A stretch of DNA of 64,000 bases from Obelidium mucronatum (Eukaryota > Chytridiomycota > Chytridiomycetes > Chytridiales > Chytriomycetaceae). Shown here piece by piece: positions 33,541-43,408 of this stretch (position 1 is the stretch's first letter; each line of letters begins with the position of its first letter). The stretch lies in assembly GCA_025765595.1 (NCBI GenBank), contig JAIVFH010000126.1:24633-88632 (forward strand). The letters run 5' to 3'. The notes beneath the pieces are model-generated. The model saw only the letters and a program-made list of their open reading frames with translations. It ran no database searches and had not been told where the DNA came from. The position numbers were made by a program, and so were the translations under genes.

Positions 33541-33735
33541 AGTGTTGGTCCTAATAGCACTACTAATAGCGCTCCTAATAGCGCTCCTAATAGCGCTCCT
33601 AATAGCGCTCCTAATCGCGCTCCTAATAGCGTTCCGAATCGGAAGCGAATCGGAAGCGAATCGGAAAGCAATTAGGAGCGCGAATTGGAGCGCTATTAGG
33701 AGTGCTATTAGGAGTGCTATTAGTAGTGTTTGTTG
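33541..33735. repeat. Word array inside the KDZ-1 transposase intron
   Basis: Mostly CTCCTAATAGCG repeated about six times, then GGAAGCGAATC and GGAGTGCTATTA. The homologous intron at 11,760-11,990 has different words although the exons on both sides are closely similar. Confidence 0.75.
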
Positions 33736-33889
33736 CTTGTCATTTACTGACAGACTATTCCTTAGATGTAAAATGTATACTCTGCAGAATGCATACCATT
33801 CAGCATTTCCTTCTGTTTCATCAGATACTGAGGGGTTAGGATTCCTTCAGCTGCATCATCATCCATTTTCAAGCGGGCTTATTACTTCT

Positions 33890-33987
33890 TAAGGGATTGA
33901 TCCAAGGACCCAAAGGAACTCTTAAGGGATTGATCCAAGGACCCAAAGGAACTCTTAAGGGATTGATCCAAGGACCCAAAGTACATT
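33890..33987 (+). repeat. 33-bp tandem repeat, nearly three copies
   Basis: Unit starts TTAAGGGATTGATCCAAGG. It replaces the stretch that in the copies at 11,600 and 40,150 encodes the YQMLLLQEYIQDP region, and it brings a TGA into the reading frame in each unit. Confidence 0.8.
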
Positions 33988-34479
33988 CAGGATCCAGCAG
34001 TTTCAGAGGCGCTTCAAGCAGCTCATGAAGATTTTGATTATTCCTGCTTCCAACCTTCTTGGGGGGAGAAGGGCAGACGGCTGTTTCCGTATTCCCTACA
34101 TCTTGGAGAATACTCAAGCAATCAAGTGTCTGATAATGTAGAAGATTTGCGGTTGGCAATGAAGGAATATGTGGAGTGGATGAATGCGCACTTTGCAGTA
34201 AAATGGAAACATTCATGTGGAGAATGTCATGTTGTTGATAGCAAAGGCCAGGAGTATAGTGCGGCTGTGATGGATGGAAAAGTGATGGGGCACTTGCTGT
34301 GCAGAGTGATTGGATGCAATTTGGACATCATTGGGATCAATACAAAATTCTGTATCAATCATGCAGGATTGAAGGGGAAATGCATCATTTCAGGATGTGC
34401 AAATCAAAAACGAGAAGGTGAGTAATTTTTGGGAATTTTTTTAGAGTGTTTTGCAGTTGACAGTTATTTTCATAGGATG

Positions 34480-34745
34480 TTAAGTCCTAGTCTGTTGTCC
34501 TAATAGGACTGAGTAGCTCCTAATAGGACAATGCTCAAACTGCAGGAAAAAGTTGTTTCCTCCTAATGAGAAGTGATTAGGACTCCATTAGGAGGCGGCT
34601 AGGAGCGCCAATAGCCCTATTGGTCATTCCGAGTGGAGCCCGATTCGGGGTTACTCCTATTCGGACCCGAATCGGACCCTAGTCGGACTCCGAATCATTT
34701 CCCGAATCGGAGTCCGAATCGGAGTCCGAATCGCGCGTGCCGCTC
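34480..34745. repeat. B-type subterminal word array of KDZ-1
   Basis: Words such as CCTAATAGG, CCGATTCGG, CCGAATCGG and repeated GAGTCCGAATCG lead to the tip GTGCCGCTCGCTATAG. It is followed by the duplication AGATTCGA. Confidence 0.8.
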
Positions 34746-34767
34746 GCTATAGTACGTGAGATTCGAT

Positions 34768-36360
34768 ACAGAGAGAGTTGAATAAAAACAAGGAAAATAC
34801 AAATATGCGTGTTTTCAGCGGCAGGCAGGTAGGACATTGTGTGGAGACCCCAAGGCTGAAAACACCAAGACCAGAGCAGCCCCACAGCAGAGAGAATGAG
34901 AAAGCCCATTCATCATCTGGTTGATTGTGGAATGGGAGAATGAGAAAGCCCATTCATCACCACAGACTGCTCAGAGTGGTTTTGTACTAGAGACATACGC
35001 TCAGTTGCTTTGCTTCTTCGCAGTGCAGGTTGCGACTCCAGAGAAATTAGGGCTTTATGGGATTGCAACACTTGTAAGCAGAAAATTTTTTTAGGGTGTT
35101 TGAAATTAGTCAGAATTTTTATTTTGATTGCCAGAAAATTAGAAGAGGCTGTCTTCTTTGTTTCAAAATTTTAAATCTTGGGGGATAACCAGAAGACGTC
35201 AAACAAGCCAAAGGCAGATAGATTCTCATCATGAGTCTGCCTACAATCCTTTCAATCTGGCCTTGAGCCACTTCTTATTTTGCCTTCTTTAAGAGCTTCC
35301 ATTATTTGTGTTAGTTGATGAAATCAATTAGAGGAAAGCTTATTCTCCTTTTCAGATGGACAAGCATGACATGACAGCAGCTAGAAAATTAAATAAGTAA
35401 AACATGATTACTCAGGTCAAAAAACCCTTCTTGAGACTTATGTGTTGTCTGGAGTTACTTTGGTTTACAAGTCAATTTTTCTTTAATTGCCAGGGAAGCA
35501 ACAGCTTGAACATGTCCAATTTCTAAAAATAGAACTATTGAAAACCCCCTTCTTAAACCTCAAACCATTTGAACAAAGTAGGAACATCTTTTCTATAAAT
35601 AGAACTACAAGGAATTGGCCTCCAACCCCCTCAAACTCCCCCTTAACATGACAGGTTGACAAGCAACCTGCAATTTTTTGTTTAATTTTTTTTTGACAGG
35701 AGCGGTGGGAAATGAAAAACAAACAACACTCTCATCCAGCAGGCAACACCTTCATCAAGACAGATCTTTGCAGGGTGTTATTTTAAAAGGCAGTTCTGGT
35801 TTATATGTTTAGTTTGGTCTTCTGTGATTTTATTATTTCTTTTTTACAATTCCAGCCAGGGAATATGAAAAGACAGTGGTTTCCAACGCGTTCAAGTTGT
35901 AAAAACAACATTTACTACCTTTCCAATTGATTGTGTAGACAGTTTTAATTTTCCTCTTATCCTTTGTTTTTTTCTTTTCTTTTGTTACAAAATCCTGCAC
36001 CAATCTTCTGCAACTTGTTGGCCAGCCCAACTGCAGCTCTTGCTATATCTATGAAGGTCGTGTTGGTTGTTTGTTTTTATTTTTCTTGTTTGTTTCAGTC
36101 CAGAATGCGTGTCTTCTTTCTAATTCAGTTTTAATAGGTTTGCGTTCAGCCTGGTGGGGCAAAGCAGCCAGTTACAGTCAACACAACGCTGTAGGTCCAA
36201 TGTATTGGCAAGAAAAATCCCTTAATTGTGTCAGAGGGTTTTCCTTTATTGCATGCGCTTCTGTACTTGGTGATATCACTTTCTCTTTGATCCCACTTTT
36301 GCCTGCCTCATCCTTTCCATCTTCTTGTTTGCTTGTTTTACTTTCAGCCTTTTTGCAACA
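34768..36360. other. No intact gene; second-KDZ end repeats and copia-like flank
   Basis: At 34,890-34,965 are two GAGAAAGCCCATTCATCA repeats. At about 35,490-35,680 a block (AAATAGAACTATT, ACAGGTTGACAAGCAACCTG) recurs at 51,650-51,835 beside the copia reverse-transcriptase remnant, so this is probably old copia sequence. Nothing else is recognised. Confidence 0.5.
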
Positions 36361-36870
36361 GATACTAGAAAGCAGAGAATCCGGCTGATTCTGGCAGATG
36401 GAATGGGAACAGCGAGCTGGGCAGTGAAGAATAGCCAGGAAAGTTTGCAGAAAGTGCTGTGGTGGAGAAGCGGGGGGTTACCTTCAACATCAATTGCAAT
36501 GCCACAGATTGCAATCGGAAGATACGGGAATCAGTTTTGCAAGCTTTGGGTTGAGCAATGTGCATTTATTTACTGTCCATTTATTTAATTATTAATTAAT
36601 AATAAACAGCTATTTTCCTTATTTTATCCATTTTTTGTGACTTATTCTTGAGTTTTAGTGATGGTTGGGGGGTAGCGGCCTGTGAACCAGTGGCTTGTGG
36701 CTTGTTCCCACATAAAAAGGTACAGAGCGGCCTGCTCATAGGCCATGGCACAGGTCGCAAGCGGCTCGTTTGCGGCTCGTCAACAGGTCGCAAGCAGCCC
36801 GTGAGCGGCTCGTGACGCAACCAGTATCGCGACTCGCGAGGTCCGGCTCGCTTCCCCAATTGCCGCTAAT
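36361..36870 (+). mobile_element. Family X 3' end, second copy (ORF end, AT-rich tail, GC-rich word array)
   Basis: The ORF end (RIRLILADGMGTASWAVK, then RKIRESVLQALG, stop at 36,554) has a frame break. It is followed by the shared AT-rich tail and a word array (GCGGCTCGT, GGTCGCAAGC, GAGCGGCTCGTGACG) ending GAGGTCCGGCTCGCTTCCCC. The 41,155-41,848 copy has the same order. Confidence 0.65.
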
Positions 36871-37005
36871 CCATGTCCCGTCTGCAACTGAGGGGAGCGA
36901 AAACGGAACATTGATGAAGTGTCTGCAGTCACGACTGTTGCAGATACAGTCCAGCAGATCTGCAACTGTGCTGGCGTCACCTGGGGCTAATGGATGTTCG
37001 GACAT
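36871..37005 (-). pseudogene. Unknown protein fragment cut by family X
   Basis: Starts MSEHPLAPGDASTVADLLD, continues to PSVADGTWISGN and is then cut by the family X boundary at CCCCAATTG. Not recognised. The geometry matches the alpha-kinase fragment cut at 41,848. Confidence 0.4.
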
Positions 37006-37127
37006 TGTAAATCTTCTTTATTTTTAAATAAACCAAATTTTTTTTAAAAACAACCCAAAGTTTCTTTATTCGTGAAAAGACAAACAGAGAGTAGGGAAGG
37101 AAGGGAATAAAGAACCCACATATACAC

Positions 37128-37698
37128 TCAGAAGTCTGCCCTGTATTGCCCAGGCGTGTACAACTCCCCATCAACAATTGGGAGCCCTTCCATGAGTTCC
37201 CCATCAACCAAAACCATCCGATCGGGTCCCCAATCCGATCCCACGTCCAAACATGAATACGACAGTATTTCATCATCATCGTCCTCCGCTTTTGGTGTTG
37301 GTCCAGGAGATCCACCAAATCTGTCATCCCCATGATTCCATCCAGCGCCAACAGGTTCCATCTTCACCTGTTCTTTTGATTTGTATAATCCTTTTGGCCT
37401 TTGGCTTAGTGTTGCTTGGTCCTGCATTGATGTACTCCACATCTGTTGATCTCCTTGACGCTGTCACTCGATCAAGCTGAATTGTTGTCTTTGTTTTCTT
37501 CAAGTTAACTCCGTTGGACAGGACCACCTGTGAGGCCGTGATTGCCTTGGTTTGTTCTGTTGCTTTAGTCTGATGACCCTGCTTCCATTTCGGTGCTTGT
37601 TGACGTGATCCGGGTTTGGCACAGCAGCTCGGCCACGGTGCCTTGGTTGGATCCACGATTTCCAGAGGATTGGCTCGCAATTGTGTTAATGGGGACAT
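37128..37698 (-). pseudogene. Unknown ORF, frame-broken
   Basis: From ATG 37,698 (MSPLTQLRANPLEIVDPTKA) a Lys/Thr/Gln-rich frame runs to about 37,390. The downstream half (MEPVGAGWNHGDDRFGG, EDDDDEILSYSCLDVG, stop at 37,128) is in another frame. Together they would give about 185 residues. Not recognised; it may belong to family X or the second KDZ family. Confidence 0.45.
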
Positions 37699-37884
37699 AA
37701 TATTAAAAATAAATAATAAGAGAAGAAAACACACATACCACAATCAGCAATCAATGAATCATGCTTGCTGTTTCAGCAGGGAGGCCAACAAAGATTAATG
37801 CAGCGATAGGGGGATACAGGTGCAGTTTGACATAATTTCGTCCCGCCGAAAGAGACTTCACAAAAAAATGGCAAAAATGCGCAG

Positions 37885-38085
37885 TTGGTAGTGATGAATG
37901 GGCTTTCTCATTCTCCTACTTTGCAGATACGCAGATGATGAATGGGCTTTCTCATTCTCTCTGTCCTGCGGCACAAGTTTGTTGTTTGATTCAGTGGTGA
38001 TGAATGGGCTTTCTCGTTCTCCCGCTCCCAAACACTTCTATGCAGATGGGCTTTCTCATTCTCTCTGTACTGTGTTTCTCACTGT
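37885..38085. repeat. Four inverted ATGGGCTTTCTCATTCTC repeats
   Basis: The motif (GATGAATGGGCTTTCTCATT) recurs at about 37,893, 37,937, 38,000 and 38,044, just beyond the stop codon of the KDZ-2 gene. It is the reverse complement of the motif at 29.1-29.3 and 34.9 kb. Confidence 0.7.
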
Positions 38086-38133
38086 CGACGCAAGGGGCAC
38101 AAAAACCAAGATCGTAAATGTGAGTTTTGTTAT

Positions 38134-40121
38134 TTATTCATCCTCTTCTTCCTCATCCCCTTCCACTCCTTCACCATCATCTTTGTTGTCATCTTCATCA
38201 TCCTCCTCGTCATCCTTTTCTTGTTGTTCCCCCTCCGCTTCCATTTGGTCTTTGCTTTCATTTCTAATAACTCTTTTCTTCTTTGAAATTCTGTTCTGGA
38301 TGCCGGCGTTTCTCAAGTCTGCGAGACACCACATAATGAAATCCGCTTGGACAGGCTCGTGGAAGCGAATCAGGTGAGCGGTTTGATCAAACCACTTGGC
38401 ACAGTGTTCGGACGTGTTAAACCTCCCCTTTCCATTTGCAGGCCCTCCTGACGTCAATTCCTTGAATTTTGCTGGATCGCAATGCTCTGTACAGAAGTCG
38501 TCCCTGTGCATCCGAAAGTGGAACCTGTCAACCACAAACGTAACAGTCTTGTACAAGAACCTGATTCCAACAAAGATTGGTGGTAAGTATAAGAGCAGAA
38601 CACTATATAATGAACAGAGCGCGTAATAATAAATAAGTAAAGTGCACCTTTCATATATTGTGAATTTTCCTGCTACGTGCCGGGCGCGTAGGGATTGGAG
38701 CAAGCGGCAGGCTCTATTGTAGAAAACAAAGGTCGGTACTTCGCCCATTCGCGCAAAACAGTGGCATAAGAAGCGAGAAATAAAGGTAGAAGACTCAAAA
38801 GAGTACATCTTAGATATTCCAATGATCATGCCGCAGCTCCACACAGCCATAAATATTCCAGGCAGGAACCGCTGCTTCAGACTGTACTTGAACCGCTGAT
38901 CCGCTACTAACTCTTTTTCTTGTGTATCAATATGCACTGTAGATGTTCGCGTTTTTTTGGACTTTCGCGTCGCTTTAAAGTCCTTGTTCCACTGTTTCCC
39001 AATGATCTCCTGGACAGTTGCGTTGTGAGAGCTGAGTCCGCAGGTATGCAAAACAGTGTCTGTCTTTTTTTGCTTGCAGCCAGAGATGATGCACTCATTC
39101 TTCAGGGGCGCATGCGATGAGCAGAACAATGTGTTCACACCAAGAATAGGCAACACACAGCCAGGCACAGAACACAAGAGATGTCCCATAACTTTCCCAT
39201 GCATTACACTGCCAGAGATTTGTTTTCCATTGTAAAACTGGTGGCACCTGTCGCAGCGGTGACACCATTTCTTGCTAAAGTAATCAGTCATGAACGTGAC
39301 GTATTCCCGCATTGCGAGCCTGATGTCATGAATAGAATTACCTGTTTTTGGTAAGTACGGACCCAGAAACAGGGAGTTGCTCCACACATGTGTTGTTTTG
39401 GGGGCCCAGGAAGGTCTGAAGTGAGTGAACCGCATATGTTCATAGTCATCATTGGCAGGGATCTTGGAGATGTACTGCTGAAGTAGTAGCATAAAATCCA
39501 TGTTTGAAGATCACTGCGCTGTCTGGATCAGGCACTTTGATGGTTGGGAAGGCCAGTGAATATGCAGGTGAGTTGTTACACACTCCTTAGCGGATTCCGA
39601 CTTCCATGGCCACCGTCCTGCTGTCTAGATGAACTAACACCTTTTGTGGTGTCTACATGAGCGTGTATTTAGGCACTTTAACTCGACGCGCTGCTCACAA
39701 TACAGCTTCACCCTATGTGCGAGGCATGAGTAAATAAGCAATTTAGTATTTACCATGCAAGAAAATACCAACAGAAGGCCAGATGGCAGGTGCTTTAGCC
39801 AGAGATCTGCAAAAGGTATGGTGACGTAGTACTGCTCATTGATCTTGAGGAACCCAACTGACAGGATTGTTTCAAGCGGATACATCTCTATCAAGCTGCT
39901 TCTGTTTGTCTTCGCTCATGTACGCGACAGGAATCCACATTGTACCACATGCGGCATTTAGTGCAGTTGCCCTTGAACAGCAACGCGTGGTATGGGCCTT
40001 CCATCCCCAACACCACTACTTGTGTGCTGCTGAAAGTCAAGTTTTTGGTGCACCTGTGGCATTGCGAGAATGGAGTCTGATACTGAACAGTATTCAGGGA
40101 TTCCCTCAGCTGCATCATCAT
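38134..40121 (-). pseudogene. KDZ-2 transposase with CxC5, CxC6 and catalytic core
   Basis: The main exon 39501-38134 encodes 455 residues: HFRPSWAPKTTHVWSNS, KWCHRCDRCHQFYNG, CxC6 (HLLCSVPGCVLPILGVNTLF, SSHAPLKNECIISGC), then the core FLPGIFMAVWSCGMIIG, TFVFYNRACRLLQSL, FVVDRFHFRMHRDDFCTEHC, FNTSEHCAKWFDQTAHLI and an acidic tail. Upstream minus-strand pieces (40,121-39,754) carry CxC5 (CHRCTKNLTF, KGNCTKCRMWYNV, YYVTIPFADLWLKHLPSG) with a frame break near 39,895. The family core usually has Asp in YDxAC; here it is Asn. The 5' end abuts an unrelated KDZ-1 fragment at 40,070. Confidence 0.75.
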
Positions 40122-40640
40122 CTATTTTTAAGCGGCGTATTACTTGTACCAGATGCTCCTATTGCAAGAGTACATTCAGGATCCAGTTCTATCAGAGGCG
40201 CTTCAAGCAGCTCAAGAAGAATTTGATTACTCCTGCTTCCAACCATCTTGGGGGGAGAAGGGCAGACGGTTGTTTCCATATTCCCTACATCTTGGAGAAT
40301 ACTCAAGCAATCAAGTGTCTGATAATGTAGAAGATTTGCGGTTGGCAATGAAGGAATATGTGGAGTGGATGAATGCACACTTTGCAGTAAAATGGAAGCA
40401 TTCATGTGGAGTATGTCATGTTGTTGATAGCGAAGGCCAGGAGTATAATGGGGCTGTGATGGCTGGAAAAGTGATGGGGCACTTGCTGTGCAGAGTGATT
40501 GGATGCAATTTGGACATCAGTGGGATCAATATAAAATTATGTATCAATCATGCAGGATTGAAGGGGAAATGCATTATTGGAAGAGGCAACCTGTTTAGAA
40601 GATATCCATGTGATATTTTGAGTGTTGTTTTTCTTTGATT
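40070..40640 (+). pseudogene. KDZ-1 transposase fragment fused to the ORF2 C-terminal end
   Basis: Plus frame YQMLLLQEYIQDPVLSEALQ through SCGVCHVVDSEGQEYNG and the CxC6 start, then at KGKCII it switches to GRGNLFRRYPCDILSVV, which is the 3' end of ORF2. In the intact layout these two pieces lie at opposite ends and on opposite strands, so the join marks a deletion plus inversion. Confidence 0.7.
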
Positions 40641-41152
40641 TTTCTTTGATTTATCTTTGATTTTCTTTGAAATATCTTTGATCTATTTTTGATCTATCTT
40701 TGATTTATCTTAGATAAATATTTGTTTGATTTTTGTTTGATTTTTTTTGGATTTTTCTTGGTTTTTTGGATTTTTCTTTGATATTGGAGAGTTGCATAAA
40801 ATCTCTTGTAAAATTTTATTTACCCTTTAAATGCATTTATTTTAGATGTTTTACATTCAATAGTGCTAACAGGGCCCCAATAGGAGTCCTACTAGGAGTT
40901 GTATTAAAGCCATTTGGTTTCCAATTAGCAGAGCAAAATGCTATTAGGAGTCCTACTAGGAGCAGACAAATGCTACGAGGAGCGGTCCTATTTGCTCATT
41001 TGCAATTAGGAGCGCTACTAGGGGCCCTAATTGGCCCTGATTAGGCTCCGAATTGGACTAAATCCTAATCGGACCTGATTAGGAGCCCGATTCGGACCCC
41101 GAATAGGGCCCGAATCGGACCCTGAATTGCGCGTGCCGCTCGGACCCCGGGC
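40641..41152. repeat. A-type subterminal word array with intact tip
   Basis: TTTGATTTATC-type repeats are followed by words (AGGAGTCCTACTAGGAG, CCGAATAGG, CCTGATTAGG) and the tip GCGTGCCGCTCGGACCCC. The tip joins family X sequence (GTGGTGGATGAGGAAGACGC) that is uninterrupted at 24,990. Confidence 0.75.
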
Positions 41153-41535
41153 TGTGGTGGATGAGGAAGACGCGGAACCGCCCGTGTTATGGCCAGCGCT
41201 GTACCTACCAGATCGAAACGTGGTGATCCCAGCGGTGCATAGGGAGGCGATTGTTTCCATGTTCAAGCATGAAAAACATGGTACCAGGATGTGGCATTCA
41301 GGGAAGCGACGATTTGTGGAGGCAGCGGAGTTGGCGGCGGAGGCGGATACTAGAAAGCGGAGAATCTCGCTGATTCTGGCAGATGGAATGGAAACAGCAA
41401 GTTGGGCGGTGCAACCAGGACAGGTTTGTGGGAAGCGCTGTGGTGGAGAAGCGGGGACTTACCTTCAACATTAATCGCGATGCCACAGATCGCAATCGGA
41501 AGATACGGGAATCGGTTTTGCAAGCTTTGGGTTGA
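41153..41535 (+). pseudogene. Family X ORF fragment, longest copy
   Basis: VVDEEDAEPPVLWPALYLPD, RNVVIPAVHREAIVSMFKHE, RRISLILADGMETASWAVQ, then after a frame break NINRDATDRNRKIRESVLQ and a stop at 41,535. The upstream half is represented at 24,670-25,030. Unknown family; the IRESVLQALG end is shared with 36,554. Confidence 0.55.
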
Positions 41536-41848
41536 GCAATGTGCATTTATTTACTATCCATTTATTTAATTATTTATTAATAATAAACAGCTGTTTTCCT
41601 TATTTTACATATTTTTTGTGATTTCTTCTTGAGTTTTTGTGATGGTTGGGGGGGTAGCGGCTTGCGAACCAGTGGCTTGCGGCTCGCGCCCCACAAAAAA
41701 AGGTACAGAGCGGCCTGCCAGCAGGCCGTGGCACAGGTTGCAAAAGCCCGCTAGCGGCTTGTCAGCAGGTCGCAAGCGGCCCGTGAGCGGCTCGAGACGC
41801 GACCGGTATCGCGACTCGTGAGGTCCGGCCTGCATCCCCAATTGTATA
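41536..41848. repeat. Family X AT-rich tail and GC-rich word array
   Basis: After the shared tail (AATAATAAACAGCTGTTTTC) come words GCGGCTTGCGAACCAGTGGC, GCGGCCTGCC, GGTCGCAAGCGGCC and GACGCGACCGGTATCGCGAC, ending GAGGTCCGGCCTGCATCCCC. The array abuts the alpha-kinase fragment at CAATTG. Confidence 0.7.
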
Positions 41849-43170
41849 ATGCGAGAAACAATCCATGATTTGAGCTGCTGTTGTTTGCTGGCCAAACTTG
41901 GCGTTGCTTTGGTACTTTGTGAAAGTGCCAGGGATACAAGCCTCCACAAAAACAACAGGGAACGAGTAGCTGCCCTCCAATTCATAAACACTCCCATCCA
42001 CGAAAGAAACCCCATCCATGGATTCAAGAATATTGCCTGCTCCTGCCTGTCCCTGATCTGCACATGTGCGGGCATGCTCTAAGAACGCAACCCAGCTCTG
42101 ATTTGCAACCCACAAGCATTGTGCATCTGATTGATGGACATAATTCGTATTTTGACTGTGATTCTTGTAAATTTTGGCAACAAGATCAATAGCCCTGCCT
42201 TTGACTGGTTCAGTAATTATAAGAGATGACAAATCAAAAACACTACCTTGAACTTGACAGGGGTGTGCCACTCTTGCGGAACCTTTGGCCAATGATTTTG
42301 GATCAATGGAGATGTTTCGGGTCTTTTCCTCAAATTCACACTCCTTGAAGTCCAATTTACACACACTTAAGTCATAAGAGCGACATGACACCCATACAAC
42401 ATCTCCACAAACCCTTTTTGAGGTGGAGTACAGGGTTCTGAGACTTTCTTGCTTGCTGACGTCAAAAAAAAAACCCATTTTGCCTTCGGCTCCACGTTTT
42501 GACGCCTTGAATGTAATTCTTGGGCGTTTCGAAATGTGGACAAATCTTGAGTGGAACCATTGAATGCCGTCAGAAAACAAGCTTCCAGCTTTGGAACACC
42601 ATACTTTGCCAAATCCGCTCAATTCATTGCTTCTAATTTGAAGTGATTGAAAGTGGCTTGCTTTACTTCATTGACGGCAGCATCAGAATCAAAGAGGATA
42701 TGCTGTAGTTTGAAATCAGGATCATTGTCGAAAGTTAGAAGTAATAAAAAGCCCTACATGATCCATTATTCCAGATGGGCCAGGTTTCTTATCATGAATC
42801 TTGAATATGAAGGTTATCTTGGTTTTTGATGGAGGGTTTCCAGCCCTAGCAGAGCTGGATGTTCTCACTGCTGCATTCGCATGCTGCTGGATCATTTCTG
42901 CCTGGCTAGAGTCTGTATTTGTTTCAAAAGTCCATCAAAAGAGTCGTCTCTGTTGTGGTGTAATAATGTCATGAACACTTACAGTGTCAGTGTTTCTGTA
43001 CCTTGTGTTGTACCGCTTGAGCTCCCAAAAGCCTATGCCAGAATGGCAGCTTTCTGTTCCTTAAAATTGGATTCATCAATAATATTTTTGTCTCTTAGAG
43101 CCTCACTGACATTTGATGGTCCTTTTTGGGGGGGACAAAAAAATTTAATTTGGAGATTTTATTTGTGACC
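41849..43170 (-). pseudogene. Alpha-kinase (EF2K/MHCK-type) gene, truncated
   Basis: The minus frame from about 42,620 reads GFGKVWCSKAGSLFSDGIQW, IDLVAKIYKNHSQNTNYVH, then SYSFPVVFVEACIPGTFTKY, QSNAKF, Q and MDCFSHYTI. FVE...PGxFxKY followed by AxQxMxCFSHxT is the alpha-kinase signature. The sequence stops just before the expected DLQG segment, where family X begins. Upstream exon-like pieces (NEVKQATFNHFKLEAMN, KTKITFIFKIHDKKPGPSG, SNVSEALRDKNIIDES) extend to about 43,150 in changing frames. Probably a host gene destroyed by insertion. Confidence 0.7.
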
Positions 43171-43196
43171 GGAGCCGCCTCCGTTGCTGTAAGATA

Positions 43197-43282
43197 TACT
43201 CAGACCAGGAAAGCAACTACTCAGACCAGGAAAGCAACTACTCAGACCAGGAAAGCAACTACTCAGACCAGGAAAGCAACTT
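43197..43282 (+). repeat. 21-bp tandem repeat, four copies
   Basis: CTCAGACCAGGAAAGCAACTA is repeated four times almost perfectly. It directly precedes the copia integrase fragment. Confidence 0.9.
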
Positions 43283-43408
43283 CACGGGATCCACGCTAAG
43301 AGACGCATGCCAAGATGCAGGCATCAGGCTAATAACAACCTCCACTGGAGCCCACCACCAGCACAGAGAAATCAATGGATGGTTCAGAACAGCAATGAAC
43401 GGCGTAAG
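43283..43408 (+). pseudogene. Ty1/copia integrase fragment
   Basis: The frame CQDAGIRLITTSTGAHHQH then REINGWFRTAMNGV resembles the copia integrase segment that normally reads T-x-PxxPQQNG-xxER-xNRT. It ends at the tip of a KDZ-1-type element (43,409). Confidence 0.5.

Larger units (their letters stand above)
32978..34430 (+). pseudogene. KDZ-type transposase, N-terminal half (CxC5 and CxC6), truncated
   Basis: Start ATG 32,978 (MKIPASHVKMGAQLAEQF). CxC5 region: APFTYCIKCQSHLKIG, then YKSSCVNLSCSIQLYDV and YYMTVAFANLWLKNVL. An intron near 33,539-33,765 is filled with words. The second part reads DYSCFQPSWGEKGRRLFPYS, KWKHSCGECHVVDSKG and the CxC6 cluster HLLCRVIGCNLDIIGINTKF, CINHAGLKGKCIISGC, followed by a GTGAGT donor and the element end. 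The catalytic core seen at 38,134-39,501 is absent. A 33-bp tandem repeat (33,890-33,987) adds in-frame TGA codons. Dead as an autonomous transposase. Confidence 0.8.
29410..34759. mobile_element. KDZ-1 transposon, 5,350 bp, with perfect 8-bp target duplication
   Basis: Tips CAGCGCGGGGTCCGAGCGGC (left, A-type) and GCTCGCTATAGTACGTG (right, B-type). AGATTCGA flanks both ends (29,402-29,409 and 34,760-34,767). KDZ-superfamily elements make 8-bp duplications, and the plus-strand gene has the CxC5 and CxC6 cysteine clusters associated with KDZ transposases. Word arrays fill both ends (29,430-29,710 and 34,480-34,740). Two genes diverge from about 32.8-33.0 kb. The transposase core is missing, so this is a non-autonomous derivative that still inserted precisely. 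Confidence 0.88.

Noticed and set aside
29430..34740. CArG-box (MADS) sites as explanation of CCKAWTMGG words
   Set aside because: CArG boxes are 10-mers with six central A/T. The words here are 9-mers with fixed K and M positions that often contain G or C.
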